A stretch of 64,000 nt of DNA, from contig JAJCXO010000138.1 of the NCBI GenBank assembly GCA_029263395.1, forward strand, positions 62,001 through 126,000, in the 5' to 3' direction. How positions within the stretch are numbered: the first letter of the stretch is position 1; each line of letters starts with the position of its first letter. Positions 56,164-64,000 of this stretch are shown piece by piece. The stretch is from Acidobacteriota bacterium. GTDB lineage: Bacteria > Acidobacteriota > Thermoanaerobaculia > Multivoradales > J023. The position numbers were made by a program, and so were the translations under genes. The notes beneath the pieces are model-generated. The model did no database searches. It had not been told where the DNA came from and was given only the letters and a program-made list of their open reading frames with translations.

Positions 56164-58374
56164 TCACAGGTCCAGCACCTGACTCAAGAAGGCGATCTCC
56201 TGAGCAAAGGTTCGACGAGAGTCGACCGGGTTGGTACCGAAGGCATGGCCGGCACCGCGGACAATCCTCACGAAGGCGGGCTGAGGACAGCCCGCCTTGT
56301 GCTGCAGGGCGGCGGTGAACTTGTAGCCATGCATCGGCGGAGTTGTCTCGTCGTGCTCGCCAACCGTGACCAGGAACGGTGGATAACAGCGGTCCTCGCG
56401 CAGGTTGTGGTACGGCGAGATGGCACGCAGGACTTGGAATTCCTCGGGATGGTCGGAGGAGCCAAAGCCACGCGTCCAGCCTCTAAAGGCGGTGAAGTGT
56501 TGATATCGCAGCAGGTCGAGAGACGGAATACCAATCAGCCCCGCGCCGAACAAATCCGGCCGCTGCAAGACCGCCGTGGCAGCCAGTGAGCCCGAAGCGC
56601 TCCAACCATTGGCAACCACCTTGCCCGGCGCGGTATATCGCTCGGCCACCAACCATTCGACAGCAGCGATGTAGTCGTCAATCGCAGTCTGACGATTCAA
56701 CCGGATGCCGGCATCGCGCCAGCTGTCACCGTACTCACCGCCGCCGCGCACCCCGGGTAGGACGTAAACGCCGCCCATCTCGAGCCACGCGAGCATCTGA
56801 GGCTGGTACCAAGGCGACGCTGTCCAGCCGCCGAAGCCGTAGGCATACATGAAGGCCGGTCGGGTTCCGTCACGCTCCAGGCCACGCTTGTGAGCTATGA
56901 ACAACGGCACTTGAGTGCCGTCTTTGCTACGGTAATGGACGTTGGCAAGCACATAATCGTCGGGGTCTATCGGCAACTGGCGTTGGATGAACGGCCGCGA
57001 TTCGCCGCTCTCGAGATCGAGTCGAAAGACGGTTGAAGGCGTCACGAAGCCGTTGAAGGTGTACCAGGCCTCACCGGGTGCACGATCGTCTCCCACCAGC
57101 CCGGAGCCGATCCAGCCAGCGTTCAAGGTCAGCTCGTGCTGCTGTTGACCATCCAGGCCAAAAACCCGGACCACACCGACGGTGACCCGTCGATAAAGCA
57201 ACACCAGACGATCGCCGATCAGGTTCATCGCATTGCCACCAGCGGTGCTGCCGCCGGCCAGGATGTCTTTTTGCTCGGGCACCACCTCGACGAACCGCTG
57301 ATCCGAACGATGGCGATCGATAGCGACGATCCGGCCGTTGGGAGCCTGATGGTTGGTGTAAAAGTAGAACCGATCGCCACGACTGCCGAGAAATTGGAAC
57401 GTATGTTTGCCATCGCCGAGCAACTCGACGAACTTCAAACCTGCGGTCGGTGAGCCCGGGGTCGACAAGTCAGCAATCAACACCCGGTTGTGGCTCGCGG
57501 TTCCTTCGTAGACCGCCAGAATCAACGTCTTGTGGTCTCTCGAGATCGCTGGTGTGTAGAGCCAGTTGGGCTGATCCGGACGTTCGAAGACCACCGCATC
57601 AGCCGTTCTGTCCTCCGCTGGACTTGCCGACGCCATCGCGTGATAACGCAACCGAGGCAACGGTTCGGCTGTCCCTTTTCTCAGGTGATCGCTGCTACCG
57701 TAGCTGAAGTAGAAGAAGCCACGGTCGTCCTGTATCCAGACTGTAGCCGCCCCGCGCACCCCGTCGAGGGTGTCGGCCATTGTCCTACCAGTCTCGACAT
57801 CGAGGATCGAACCCCGCCCCCAACGCGATCCAGACTCGGTCACGGCATACACCAGATAACGACCCGTCGAGCTCATCGTGAAGCCACCGAAACTCTGGCT
57901 ATCGCTCAACAACACATTGGGGTCGAGCACCGTTGATGCCTCGTTTTGTTGGAGACCGTGTCGAGAATAAATCACGGCATGTTTCTGTTCGGGCTCCCGT
58001 GCCGTGTAGAGGTAACGACCACCCGCGTGGATTGGTGCCGAGTAGCGAGCACCGGTTTTACCGAGGGCTTCGATCTGGCGTTGGATCCGCTCGACCCGCT
58101 CGGCGTCTAGAAACGACGCTAGTACCTGTTCCTGGGAGGCCATCCAGGCATGAGTTTCGGCGGAGTCGAGGTCCTCAAGCCAGCGGTAAGGATCTGGAAT
58201 GTCGACGCCGTGGTATCGATCAACTACCGAGTCGCGACGAGTCTCGGGATAATCTAGCCGGTCGTCGCGAGATGTGGCCCACAGTAGGCCGGCACCAAGG
58301 CTGGTAAAGAGCAAAACAAAGGCGAGCCAGAAAGCGGGGCGGCGAGACAATCGTGTGTTGCCTGTCGTGTCCAT
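56164..58374 (-). CDS. Membrane-anchored prolyl oligopeptidase-family serine peptidase (S9A)
   Basis: A 736-residue protein. A hydrophobic segment at about 12-34, preceded by Arg residues, should anchor it in the membrane with the bulk outside the cytoplasm. Residues 45-450 form the seven-bladed propeller that filters substrates, opening with YHGVDIPDPYRWLED, typical of S9A. The alpha/beta-hydrolase domain carries the nucleophile in GWSASGS (Ser near 590), an Asp in EHDETTPP (near 675) and a His in GAGHAFG (near 710). The usual GGSxGG is slightly altered. It cleaves short peptides, classically after proline. It lies on the same strand 540 nt upstream of the NRPS operon and so probably has its own promoter. 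A role in trimming or detoxifying the product is possible but not shown. Confidence 0.92.
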   Translation of the reverse strand: MDTTGNTRLSRRPAFWLAFVLLFTSLGAGLLWATSRDDRLDYPETRRDSVVDRYHGVDIPDPYRWLEDLDSAETHAWMASQEQVLASFLDAERVERIQRQIEALGKTGARYSAPIHAGGRYLYTAREPEQKHAVIYSRHGLQQNEASTVLDPNVLLSDSQSFGGFTMSSTGRYLVYAVTESGSRWGRGSILDVETGRTMADTLDGVRGAATVWIQDDRGFFYFSYGSSDHLRKGTAEPLPRLRYHAMASASPAEDRTADAVVFERPDQPNWLYTPAISRDHKTLILAVYEGTASHNRVLIADLSTPGSPTAGLKFVELLGDGKHTFQFLGSRGDRFYFYTNHQAPNGRIVAIDRHRSDQRFVEVVPEQKDILAGGSTAGGNAMNLIGDRLVLLYRRVTVGVVRVFGLDGQQQHELTLNAGWIGSGLVGDDRAPGEAWYTFNGFVTPSTVFRLDLESGESRPFIQRQLPIDPDDYVLANVHYRSKDGTQVPLFIAHKRGLERDGTRPAFMYAYGFGGWTASPWYQPQMLAWLEMGGVYVLPGVRGGGEYGDSWRDAGIRLNRQTAIDDYIAAVEWLVAERYTAPGKVVANGWSASGSLAATAVLQRPDLFGAGLIGIPSLDLLRYQHFTAFRGWTRGFGSSDHPEEFQVLRAISPYHNLREDRCYPPFLVTVGEHDETTPPMHGYKFTAALQHKAGCPQPAFVRIVRGAGHAFGTNPVDSRRTFAQEIAFLSQVLDL

Positions 58375-58582
58375 CGGTCGAATCTCCTTGTGAGGCCTTC
58401 GCCAGCCTTGGTGGCTGGCAAGCGTGAATTGGATGAAGCGGGGCGACCCACAGCCCAGTTCTGACCTACCGCAGCGGCGAACACCATGATCCGTGGATGA
58501 ATTCCACCTGCTTTGCGCATGATCTGCCGGGTCAGCGGGCAGCCATCCCGCACACTCGGTGCGGCGGTGTTAGGCTGTTACC
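58375..58582. promoter_or_regulatory. Divergent promoter region between the peptidase and the winged-helix/TPR gene
   Basis: 208 nt between two divergently read genes, so both promoters should lie here, although I cannot assign their boxes. It contains a perfect 6-bp dyad CCGCAC-N5-GTGCGG at 58548-58564, only 18 nt before the plus-strand ATG, and a weaker GTGGA-N5-TCCAC at 58493-58507. The first is placed to act on expression of the regulator gene. Confidence 0.4.
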
Positions 58583-60382
58583 ATGTGGAGGTTTGGAGCC
58601 TTCGAGGCCAACCCCGAAGCTGGGGAATTGCGTCATCATGGCCAGCGCGTCACGCTGCAAGAGAAACCGTTCCAGCTGTTGCTGGCGCTCCTCGAACAGC
58701 CCGGACAGGTGGTGACACGGGACGCTCTGCGCCAACGGCTGTGGCCGGACGTTGTCGTCGACTTCGACGGCAACCTCAACGCTGCAGCCCGCAAGCTGCG
58801 CGATGCCCTGGGGGACTCAGCAACCGAGCCGCGTTTTGTCGAAACCGTACCCCGTCGCGGCTACCGCTTCATCGCCCCGATCACTCCGTCAGCTGCAACC
58901 GAGCCCCGCTCAAACTCTCGGGTGCCGATCGCAGTCGCCGCTGCCTTGGTAACAACGCTCGGTTTAGCCGTTGTGCTCAGCGGCTGGCTGCGCCCTAGCC
59001 CTCACCAGCCCAGCGAGCGTGAGCGGGTCATGTTGGCGGTGTTACCGTTCGACAACCTCAGCGGCGATGCCCTGCCCGAGTACATCAATGATGGCTTTAC
59101 CGAGGAGTTGCTCACCGCCCTCGGGCGTTTACAGCCGGAGCGCTTGGGGGTGATTGCTCGCATCACCGCCATGACCTACAAGGGTACGACCCAACCGATC
59201 GGCGAGATCGGTCGCGAGCTCGGCGTCGACTATGTGCTGGAAGGCAGCGTCCGCGGTACTGCCGACAAGTCGCGGATCACCGCGCAGCTGATCGCGGTCG
59301 ACGATCAGACCCATCTGTGGGCTGAAACCTACGACAGCACTGACCGTGATCTACTCACTACCCAGGCCGAGATCGCGGGCCGTATCGCCCGTTCCCTGGC
59401 CCTCGAGTTGTTGGCGGATGATCCGGTCGCCACGGCGCGCACCGCGACTCACGTACCGCAGGCCTATGATCATTACCTGCGCGGCCGCCATCAATGGCAT
59501 CGTTTCACCGACGAAGGCAATCGTTTTGCCATCGCCGAGCTGGCACGCGCCATTGCGCTCGATCCGGATTACGCCGAAGCCCATGCCGCCCTCGCCGATG
59601 CCTACAACTTGAAGGCCTTCGACGATGGCGCCTCACCGGTCGCCAGTTTCGACCGCGCCAAGTCGGCCGCAGAACGAGCCTTGGAGATCAATCCGGACCT
59701 CGCCGCAGCACACCACGCGTTGGCCTTCGCCACGCTCTACGGCAACTATGACGCCATCACCGCCGACCCGCTCTTCCGACGCGCCTCGAACCTCGATCCC
59801 AACCATGCGATGACCCACCATTGGCACGCTGGTGCCCTCGCCGCCCTCGGACGCCACGACGAAGCCATCACCTCGGTGCGGCGCGCCCTGCAGCTCGACC
59901 CGCTGTCGTCGAGTGTCAAGTCCGACCTTGGCTGGTACCTGCTGTTCGCTGGCCGTTGGCAGGAGGCGATCGAGGAGTGCTCCGCTATTCTCGATCTCCA
60001 TCCCGACCTCAGTTGGGCAACCGCCTGCCTGATCGAAGGACAGATCCATGCTGGCGACGAAGAGACCGCCGTCCGTCTTGCCGTCGAACAGCAACAACGC
60101 CAAGGCAAAAGCCTCGGCCAAAGGCCGCCGACCGACCTATCGAGCTTGTTCCGGTTCCTGCTCGAACAGGAGCTAGATAAACACGACAAGGATGCCGACC
60201 CATTGTATCGGGCCATGCTCAACGCCCGTCTCGGCGACCTCGAAGCCGCGGCCGATTGGCTCGAGACCGCCTTCGATCAGCACGCACCCTGGTTGGTGTT
60301 TCTGCATGCTGATCCGCGCCTTGCGGCCTTGCGCGGCCATCCTCGTTTCGAAGCGATTGCGGCACAGTTGAGGATTCGGTAG
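58583..60382 (+). CDS. Winged-helix (CadC/ToxR-like) membrane regulator with TolB-like and TPR domains
   Basis: A 599-residue protein. Residues 1-100 are an OmpR/PhoB-type winged helix (FGAFEANPEAGELRHHG start, LRQRLWPD, RFVETVPRRGYRF end), the usual DNA-binding part of CadC-like proteins. One membrane segment at about 113-133 separates it from the outer part. Residues 145-290 are a TolB-N/FlgO-like domain (LAVLPFDNLSGD, VDYVLEGSVR, HLWAETYD). Residues 320-560 are TPR repeats (for example ALDPDYAEAHAALADAY). There is no receiver domain, so it senses directly across the membrane. It faces away from the peptidase gene and converges on the kinase gene with 42 nt between stops. Proteins of this layout are common in Acidobacteriota. 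Whether it controls the NRPS operon is unknown. Confidence 0.92.
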   Translation: MWRFGAFEANPEAGELRHHGQRVTLQEKPFQLLLALLEQPGQVVTRDALRQRLWPDVVVDFDGNLNAAARKLRDALGDSATEPRFVETVPRRGYRFIAPITPSAATEPRSNSRVPIAVAAALVTTLGLAVVLSGWLRPSPHQPSERERVMLAVLPFDNLSGDALPEYINDGFTEELLTALGRLQPERLGVIARITAMTYKGTTQPIGEIGRELGVDYVLEGSVRGTADKSRITAQLIAVDDQTHLWAETYDSTDRDLLTTQAEIAGRIARSLALELLADDPVATARTATHVPQAYDHYLRGRHQWHRFTDEGNRFAIAELARAIALDPDYAEAHAALADAYNLKAFDDGASPVASFDRAKSAAERALEINPDLAAAHHALAFATLYGNYDAITADPLFRRASNLDPNHAMTHHWHAGALAALGRHDEAITSVRRALQLDPLSSSVKSDLGWYLLFAGRWQEAIEECSAILDLHPDLSWATACLIEGQIHAGDEETAVRLAVEQQQRQGKSLGQRPPTDLSSLFRFLLEQELDKHDKDADPLYRAMLNARLGDLEAAADWLETAFDQHAPWLVFLHADPRLAALRGHPRFEAIAAQLRIR

Positions 60383-60424
60383 CCCGTCCACAACACCCGA
60401 TGCCACCGAGCTCTGCCACCGAGC
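60383..60424. repeat. Convergent intergenic gap with a 12-bp direct repeat
   Basis: GCCACCGAGCTC occurs twice in tandem with one base between the copies (60402-60413 and 60415-60426); the second copy enters the kinase stop codon. No hairpin with a T-run is visible in this gap, so I see no clear bidirectional terminator. The duplication looks like a small slippage event. Confidence 0.45.
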
Positions 60425-63364
60425 TCAGCGTTCGCGAATCTCGACCCACAGCTTCCGAGCCACCGCCACCCAGGGATGGTCATCGGGAAACACCTCGGCG
60501 TAGATCTCCAAAGATTCACCAACGGCTATCTCCGCCTCCTCAAGACGCCCTTGATCTCTCAAAACCGTGGCCAGATTCTTGAGGGTGACAGCCACAAAGT
60601 AGTGGCTGTTGCCATGGATCGCACGGTAGCCCTCCAACGCCTGACGGAACTCCACTTCGGCCTCCACCGGGCGGCCAGCGTCACGCAGCACCACCCCCAA
60701 GTTCTGGTGCAGAGTTGCCACCCGGGAATGTTGCCGACCCAAGGCCGTCTCCAACACCGGGAGCGCCTCGCGGTATAACATCTCGGCCCCGGCCAGGTCA
60801 CCTTGCCGTTTGCGCGCCATGCCCACCGTGGTCGACAAGATGGCAGCCTCGACGTGACCGGCGCCGTAAGCCTGACGGCTGACCCGCAGAGCCTCTTCCA
60901 GAAGTTGCGCGCCTTCCTCGATCTGGCCCTCCGCCACCAAGTGCTCTCCCAGATTGGCAAGCCCCACCGTGATCTCATGATGGTCCGGCCCGTGTAAGTT
61001 TCGCCACATCGCCACCGCTTGACGAAGCAGCGTTTCCGCCTCCTCAGCGCGCCCCTCCAACGACCGCATCAAGCCCAGCAAGTTGACCGAGCGCGCCACC
61101 TTCGAGTGGATTTCGCCGTACAACTGACGGCGCATGTCCAGAGCCTCCAACGCCAAGGGCTCAGCCTCGGCATACCGTCCTCGATCGACCAACGACGTCG
61201 CCAAACCATCGAGGGTTGTCGCAAGGCTTGGCGAGGCACCCTCGTAGAGCTGCCGCTGCATCGCCAGGGTTGCCTGAAACAGGGCATCGGACTCCTCGAA
61301 CAACTCACGGTCGACCGACACCAAAGCAATATTCTGCAGGGCCCCCGCCACTTCGGGATGAAGCTCACCGTAGTTCAGCCGGTAGATGGCAAGAGCTTGC
61401 TCAAAACTCTTCTGCGCTGCCTCGAGCTGCCCTTGCTGCTGTTCGAGAGCAGCTCGCCCCTGCAGGATCTGGGCAACTTCCGGGTCGTCCGGATCGAGGG
61501 CCTCCTCGGCCACCCTCAGCGCACGCTGGTACGTTTTCGAGGCAACCTCGAGCTCACCTTCAGCGCGCTGAGTCAGCGCCAGGCCCCGCAAGGTCTGAGC
61601 TAGCGCCTTATTGGAACGGTTGCCGATTATGGCCAAGGCTTCGGTGTAACGTTCCTTGGCGCGACCGTAGTCACCGGCCAGGTAGTCCCGATAGCCGAGC
61701 TCGCGGAGCGTTTCCGCGACCGTCACATGGCGAGGGCCCAAGATCTGTCGACGCAGTTTCAGCGTCTCTTCGAGCAGTGGTTCCGCCTCGGCCAGCAACC
61801 CCAACTTGCGGTGAATCTGACCGAGCGTCGAGAGCAGGGTCGCACGGGTTTCCGGCTGACTATCCAAGCGACCGTGGATGCCGCGTGCCCCACGCTCCAA
61901 AAGATCTCGAGCCGTGAGCCTTTCCCCCAGAGCGCGATCCGGGTCAGCATTGTCAAAGAGGTCAACCATCATTCGAACGACCTCCTGGGAGATTCGACTC
62001 CTTTGCTGAATCTGCTCGCGTTGCACCAGCAACGTGACGATGAAACCAACTGTCAACACCATGATCAGCCCAACCGCCGCTACCCCCTGACGGTGCCGAC
62101 GCAGGAACTTGCCAGCCCGGTAACGCAACGCATCCCCTTGAGCCAGAACCGGCAGTCCCTTCAAATAGTCGACGACATCGCTGGCAAGCTGCTCGGCCGA
62201 GGCATAACGACTTTCCGCCTCTTTACGCAGCGCCTTGAGGACAATCATGTCCAAGTCGCCCTGCAGCTGCCGACACCAGCGCGAGTCTCGGATTGCCACA
62301 GCTGACGGTCGCGGTGGCTCCAGATCGCAGATCTCAGCCGCAATCTCGCGCAGATCACTCCCTCCGGCGGATCCATAGGGCAACTTGCCAGCCAACAATT
62401 GGAACAACACAACCCCCAGCGAGTAGACGTCGCTGGCGGTTGTAACGGGCCTTCCCCGCAACTGTTCAGGGCTAGCGTAGGACAGAGTCATCGGGCTCAT
62501 ACCCGGCACAGTGGCCACCATGGTGTGCGCAAAGCCATCGGCCTGTAGCAGCTTGGCGATGCCAAAATCCAACAACTTGGGTTCGCCGTCGTCTCCCACC
62601 AGGATGTTGGCGGGCTTCAAGTCTCGGTGGACGATGAGGTTCTGGTGCGCCACGTGCACCGCGGCGCAGATCTTGCGAAAGAGCTCCAGGCGCCCGGCAA
62701 GCGAAACGTCCTCGTCGTCACAGTAGCGGTCGACCGGGCGTCCTTCGACGTACTCCATCACCAGATAGGGTCGCCCGTCCTCGGTGGTTCCACCGTCTAG
62801 CAACCGGGCGACGTTGGGATGTTCGAGCCGCGCCAAAATCTGGCGCTCGCTCTGGAAGCGGTACACCAGATCGCCGTCGGAGAGGTCAGCGCGCAGGATC
62901 TTGACGGCCACCTGCTTGTCGAACGCACGATCTGCCCGGACGGCGCGGTACACCGTGCCCATGCCGCCCTCCCCCAGGCGTTGCTCCACCCGGTAAGGGC
63001 CTACGAGCTCCGGATCCACTGAACGGGGTTCCACAAGGTCGAGGGCCTGCGACGCCAAGTGCTCCAGAGCCACAACACGGTCTCCACCGAAAGGCCCCGG
63101 CACAAAGGAGCCGGCCTGCTGGTGGGAGTCGAGCAAAGATTCGACCTCAGCCAGTAGCTCGGTGTCGTTGCCGCAGGCTGTGGCGAGGAAGTCGGAACGG
63201 CGCTCGACGGGCTGCTCGAGAGCGTCGTTGAGGAGGTTGCTGATCTGCTCCCAACGCTCAGGAGAGACAGTACTTTCCGGGGAGACGGTACCTTCTGAGG
63301 AGACAGTATCTTCTGAGGAGACAGTATCTTCCGAGGAGACAGTACCTTCCGGGGAGACGGTCAT
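60425..63364 (-). CDS. Ser/Thr protein kinase with transmembrane segment and TPR domain
   Basis: From the preferred ATG at 63364 the protein has 979 residues. The N-terminus carries a low-complexity TVSSED/TVSPES repeat (residues 1-35). The kinase domain (about 125-400) has GEGGMGTVY (near 134), VAVKIL, HRDLKPAN (near 248) and DFG (near 266), so it should be active. One membrane segment lies near 430 (GVAAVGLIMVLTVGFIVTLL). The rest (about 500-960) is a long TPR array of roughly 42-residue units. It starts inside the sigma factor stop codon (TGATG), which is why I reject the ATG 48 nt upstream. Kinase and sigma factor are thus made together; in Acidobacteriota and Planctomycetes such pairs usually form one signalling unit. 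The kinase target is unknown. Confidence 0.93.
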   Translation of the reverse strand: MTVSPEGTVSSEDTVSSEDTVSSEGTVSPESTVSPERWEQISNLLNDALEQPVERRSDFLATACGNDTELLAEVESLLDSHQQAGSFVPGPFGGDRVVALEHLASQALDLVEPRSVDPELVGPYRVEQRLGEGGMGTVYRAVRADRAFDKQVAVKILRADLSDGDLVYRFQSERQILARLEHPNVARLLDGGTTEDGRPYLVMEYVEGRPVDRYCDDEDVSLAGRLELFRKICAAVHVAHQNLIVHRDLKPANILVGDDGEPKLLDFGIAKLLQADGFAHTMVATVPGMSPMTLSYASPEQLRGRPVTTASDVYSLGVVLFQLLAGKLPYGSAGGSDLREIAAEICDLEPPRPSAVAIRDSRWCRQLQGDLDMIVLKALRKEAESRYASAEQLASDVVDYLKGLPVLAQGDALRYRAGKFLRRHRQGVAAVGLIMVLTVGFIVTLLVQREQIQQRSRISQEVVRMMVDLFDNADPDRALGERLTARDLLERGARGIHGRLDSQPETRATLLSTLGQIHRKLGLLAEAEPLLEETLKLRRQILGPRHVTVAETLRELGYRDYLAGDYGRAKERYTEALAIIGNRSNKALAQTLRGLALTQRAEGELEVASKTYQRALRVAEEALDPDDPEVAQILQGRAALEQQQGQLEAAQKSFEQALAIYRLNYGELHPEVAGALQNIALVSVDRELFEESDALFQATLAMQRQLYEGASPSLATTLDGLATSLVDRGRYAEAEPLALEALDMRRQLYGEIHSKVARSVNLLGLMRSLEGRAEEAETLLRQAVAMWRNLHGPDHHEITVGLANLGEHLVAEGQIEEGAQLLEEALRVSRQAYGAGHVEAAILSTTVGMARKRQGDLAGAEMLYREALPVLETALGRQHSRVATLHQNLGVVLRDAGRPVEAEVEFRQALEGYRAIHGNSHYFVAVTLKNLATVLRDQGRLEEAEIAVGESLEIYAEVFPDDHPWVAVARKLWVEIRER
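63264..63360. repeat. 18-bp tandem repeat in the kinase N-terminus
   Basis: Five consecutive 18-bp units of the type GAGACAGTATCTTCTGAG (plus strand), from 63264 to 63353, followed by a partial sixth. Each unit codes for six residues of the kinase, T-V-S-S-E-D or T-V-S-P-E-S, so length changes stay in frame. Units differ at only a few bases, which suggests recent slippage. Confidence 0.85.
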
Positions 63365-63933
63365 CAGCCGCCCCCGAGCTCTCGGAAAAGCCACGCTCGG
63401 GCTGCGGTCCAACTCCGACTGACGCTGCGCTCACCAATACCTAATACGCTCGCCGTCTCCTCCAGCGACAAACCGCCAAAACAGCGTAGCTCGATAATCC
63501 GACTCTGGATTGGACTCCGTTCAGCAAGACTCTTCAGCGCGTCGTCGAGCGCAATAAGATTCACCTCCTGTTGCCTAGAAGTGCCGATCGCTTCATCCAA
63601 CGAGACTTTGGGAGCGCCGCTGCCACGCTTCGATGCGTGATGAGCCCGCGCATGGTCCACCAGGATCCGACGCATACTTTCAGCGGCGAAGGCAAAAAAT
63701 TGCGCGCGGCTCTCCCAACGCACTTTGCGACGGTCCACCAACCGCAGATATAGCTCGTTGACCAAGGCGGTGGGTTGGAGCGTGTGGTCGGACCGTTCCT
63801 TGGCCAGGAAGGCCCCTGCAACCTGCCGCAGTTCTCGGGTCACCAGCGGCATCAACTTGGCGAGAGCCTCGTTATCGCCGGCACTCCAAGCCAACAGGTT
63901 CGCCGTCACCTCTTTGCGATCCACCTCAGACAT
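63364..63933 (-). CDS. ECF-type RNA polymerase sigma factor (Sig-70_X6-like)
   Basis: A 189-residue sigma factor. Region 2 contains LQPTALVNELYLRLVD and FFAFAAESMRRILVDHAR, hallmarks of the Sig-70_X6 ECF group found mainly in Acidobacteriota and Planctomycetes. Region 4 is a C-terminal helix-turn-helix (FGGLSLEETASVLGIGERSVSRSW). There is no anti-sigma gene next to it; instead its TGA overlaps the ATG of the Ser/Thr kinase by one base, so the kinase probably controls it. Its promoter lies in the last 67 nt of the window or beyond. Regulon unknown. Confidence 0.93.
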   Translation of the reverse strand: MSEVDRKEVTANLLAWSAGDNEALAKLMPLVTRELRQVAGAFLAKERSDHTLQPTALVNELYLRLVDRRKVRWESRAQFFAFAAESMRRILVDHARAHHASKRGSGAPKVSLDEAIGTSRQQEVNLIALDDALKSLAERSPIQSRIIELRCFGGLSLEETASVLGIGERSVSRSWTAARAWLFRELGGG

Positions 63934-64000
63934 CCCTGGATACTATCGCGTTGCTCCCGTCACCTTTCAACCGGTTGGTACGTTCCAGATAGGCGGCCAA
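63934..64000. other. Upstream region of the sigma factor, cut by the window edge
   Basis: 67 nt before the sigma factor ATG. No coding sequence or clear promoter motif is visible in this short piece. Confidence 0.4.

Noticed and set aside
56002-56589. 195-codon plus-strand frame overlapping the peptidase 3' end
   Set aside because: Most of it is antisense to the catalytic end of the prolyl oligopeptidase; no recognised features.
63365-63412. Upstream start of the kinase at 63412
   Set aside because: It would overlap the sigma factor by 49 nt, while the ATG at 63364 forms the usual TGATG coupling with the sigma stop codon.
1-64000. MbtH-like protein, phosphopantetheinyl transferase, tRNA or transposase genes
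   Set aside because: Looked for on both strands, including short frames; none has the expected motifs, so these functions must be encoded elsewhere if needed.

Overview
The window reads as part of an Acidobacteriota-like chromosome (inference, moderate confidence). The reasons are an ADOP/MacB-type orphan ABC permease, an ECF sigma factor of the Sig-70_X6 type directly coupled to a large Ser/Thr kinase with TPRs, a CadC-like winged-helix/TPR protein, and a PD40 lipoprotein, all in GC-rich DNA with C/G-ending codons. No rRNA, tRNA, CRISPR array or insertion sequence was seen.

Positions 1-55609 (minus strand, read from high to low coordinates) form one very long operon for a hybrid nonribosomal peptide/polyketide. 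Neighbouring genes overlap by 1-11 nt or are 1-40 nt apart, so I see a single transcription unit. Order of action: a LanB-type (lantibiotic dehydratase N-terminal) protein; FAAL-ACP-C-A(Leu-like)-T-C-A-T; C-A(Ala)-T-C-A-T; C-A(Gly-like, split by a luciferase-like FMN monooxygenase and by an FkbM methyltransferase)-T; a free FkbM methyltransferase; a PKS (KS-AT-KR-DH-ACP); a PD40 beta-propeller lipoprotein; C-FkbH-T (glyceryl loading); a short glycosyltransferase remnant; GT4-C-A-MT-T-E (glycosyltransferase fused to an NRPS); C-A-T-E-C-A-T-C-A-T-TE; and an ADOP permease that runs off the left edge.

If the line is collinear (FAAL first, TE last), the product is a fatty-acylated chain of nine amino acids, one malonate-derived C2 unit and one glycerate unit, released by the TE. 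One residue is probably N-methylated and D-configured, a second is D-configured, one glycine may be alpha-oxygenated and O-methylated, and a sugar may be added. The two C domains that follow E domains have the DCL-type start (LSPxQxG), while all the others have the LCL-type start, which supports the module order. No MbtH-like protein, phosphopantetheinyl transferase or dedicated cluster regulator is visible in the window.

Positions 55610-56163 are a lower-GC intergenic stretch that probably holds the operon promoter. Positions 56164-58374 encode a membrane-anchored prolyl oligopeptidase on the same strand. The right end holds a divergent winged-helix/TPR sensor-regulator (58583-60382, plus strand), a Ser/Thr kinase with TPRs (60425-63364) and its coupled ECF sigma factor (63364-63933). 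The features most worth following up are the doubly interrupted glycine A domain, the C-FkbH-T module, the GT4-NRPS fusion with a partial duplicate of its N-terminus next to it, and the LanB-like protein at the head of an NRPS operon.
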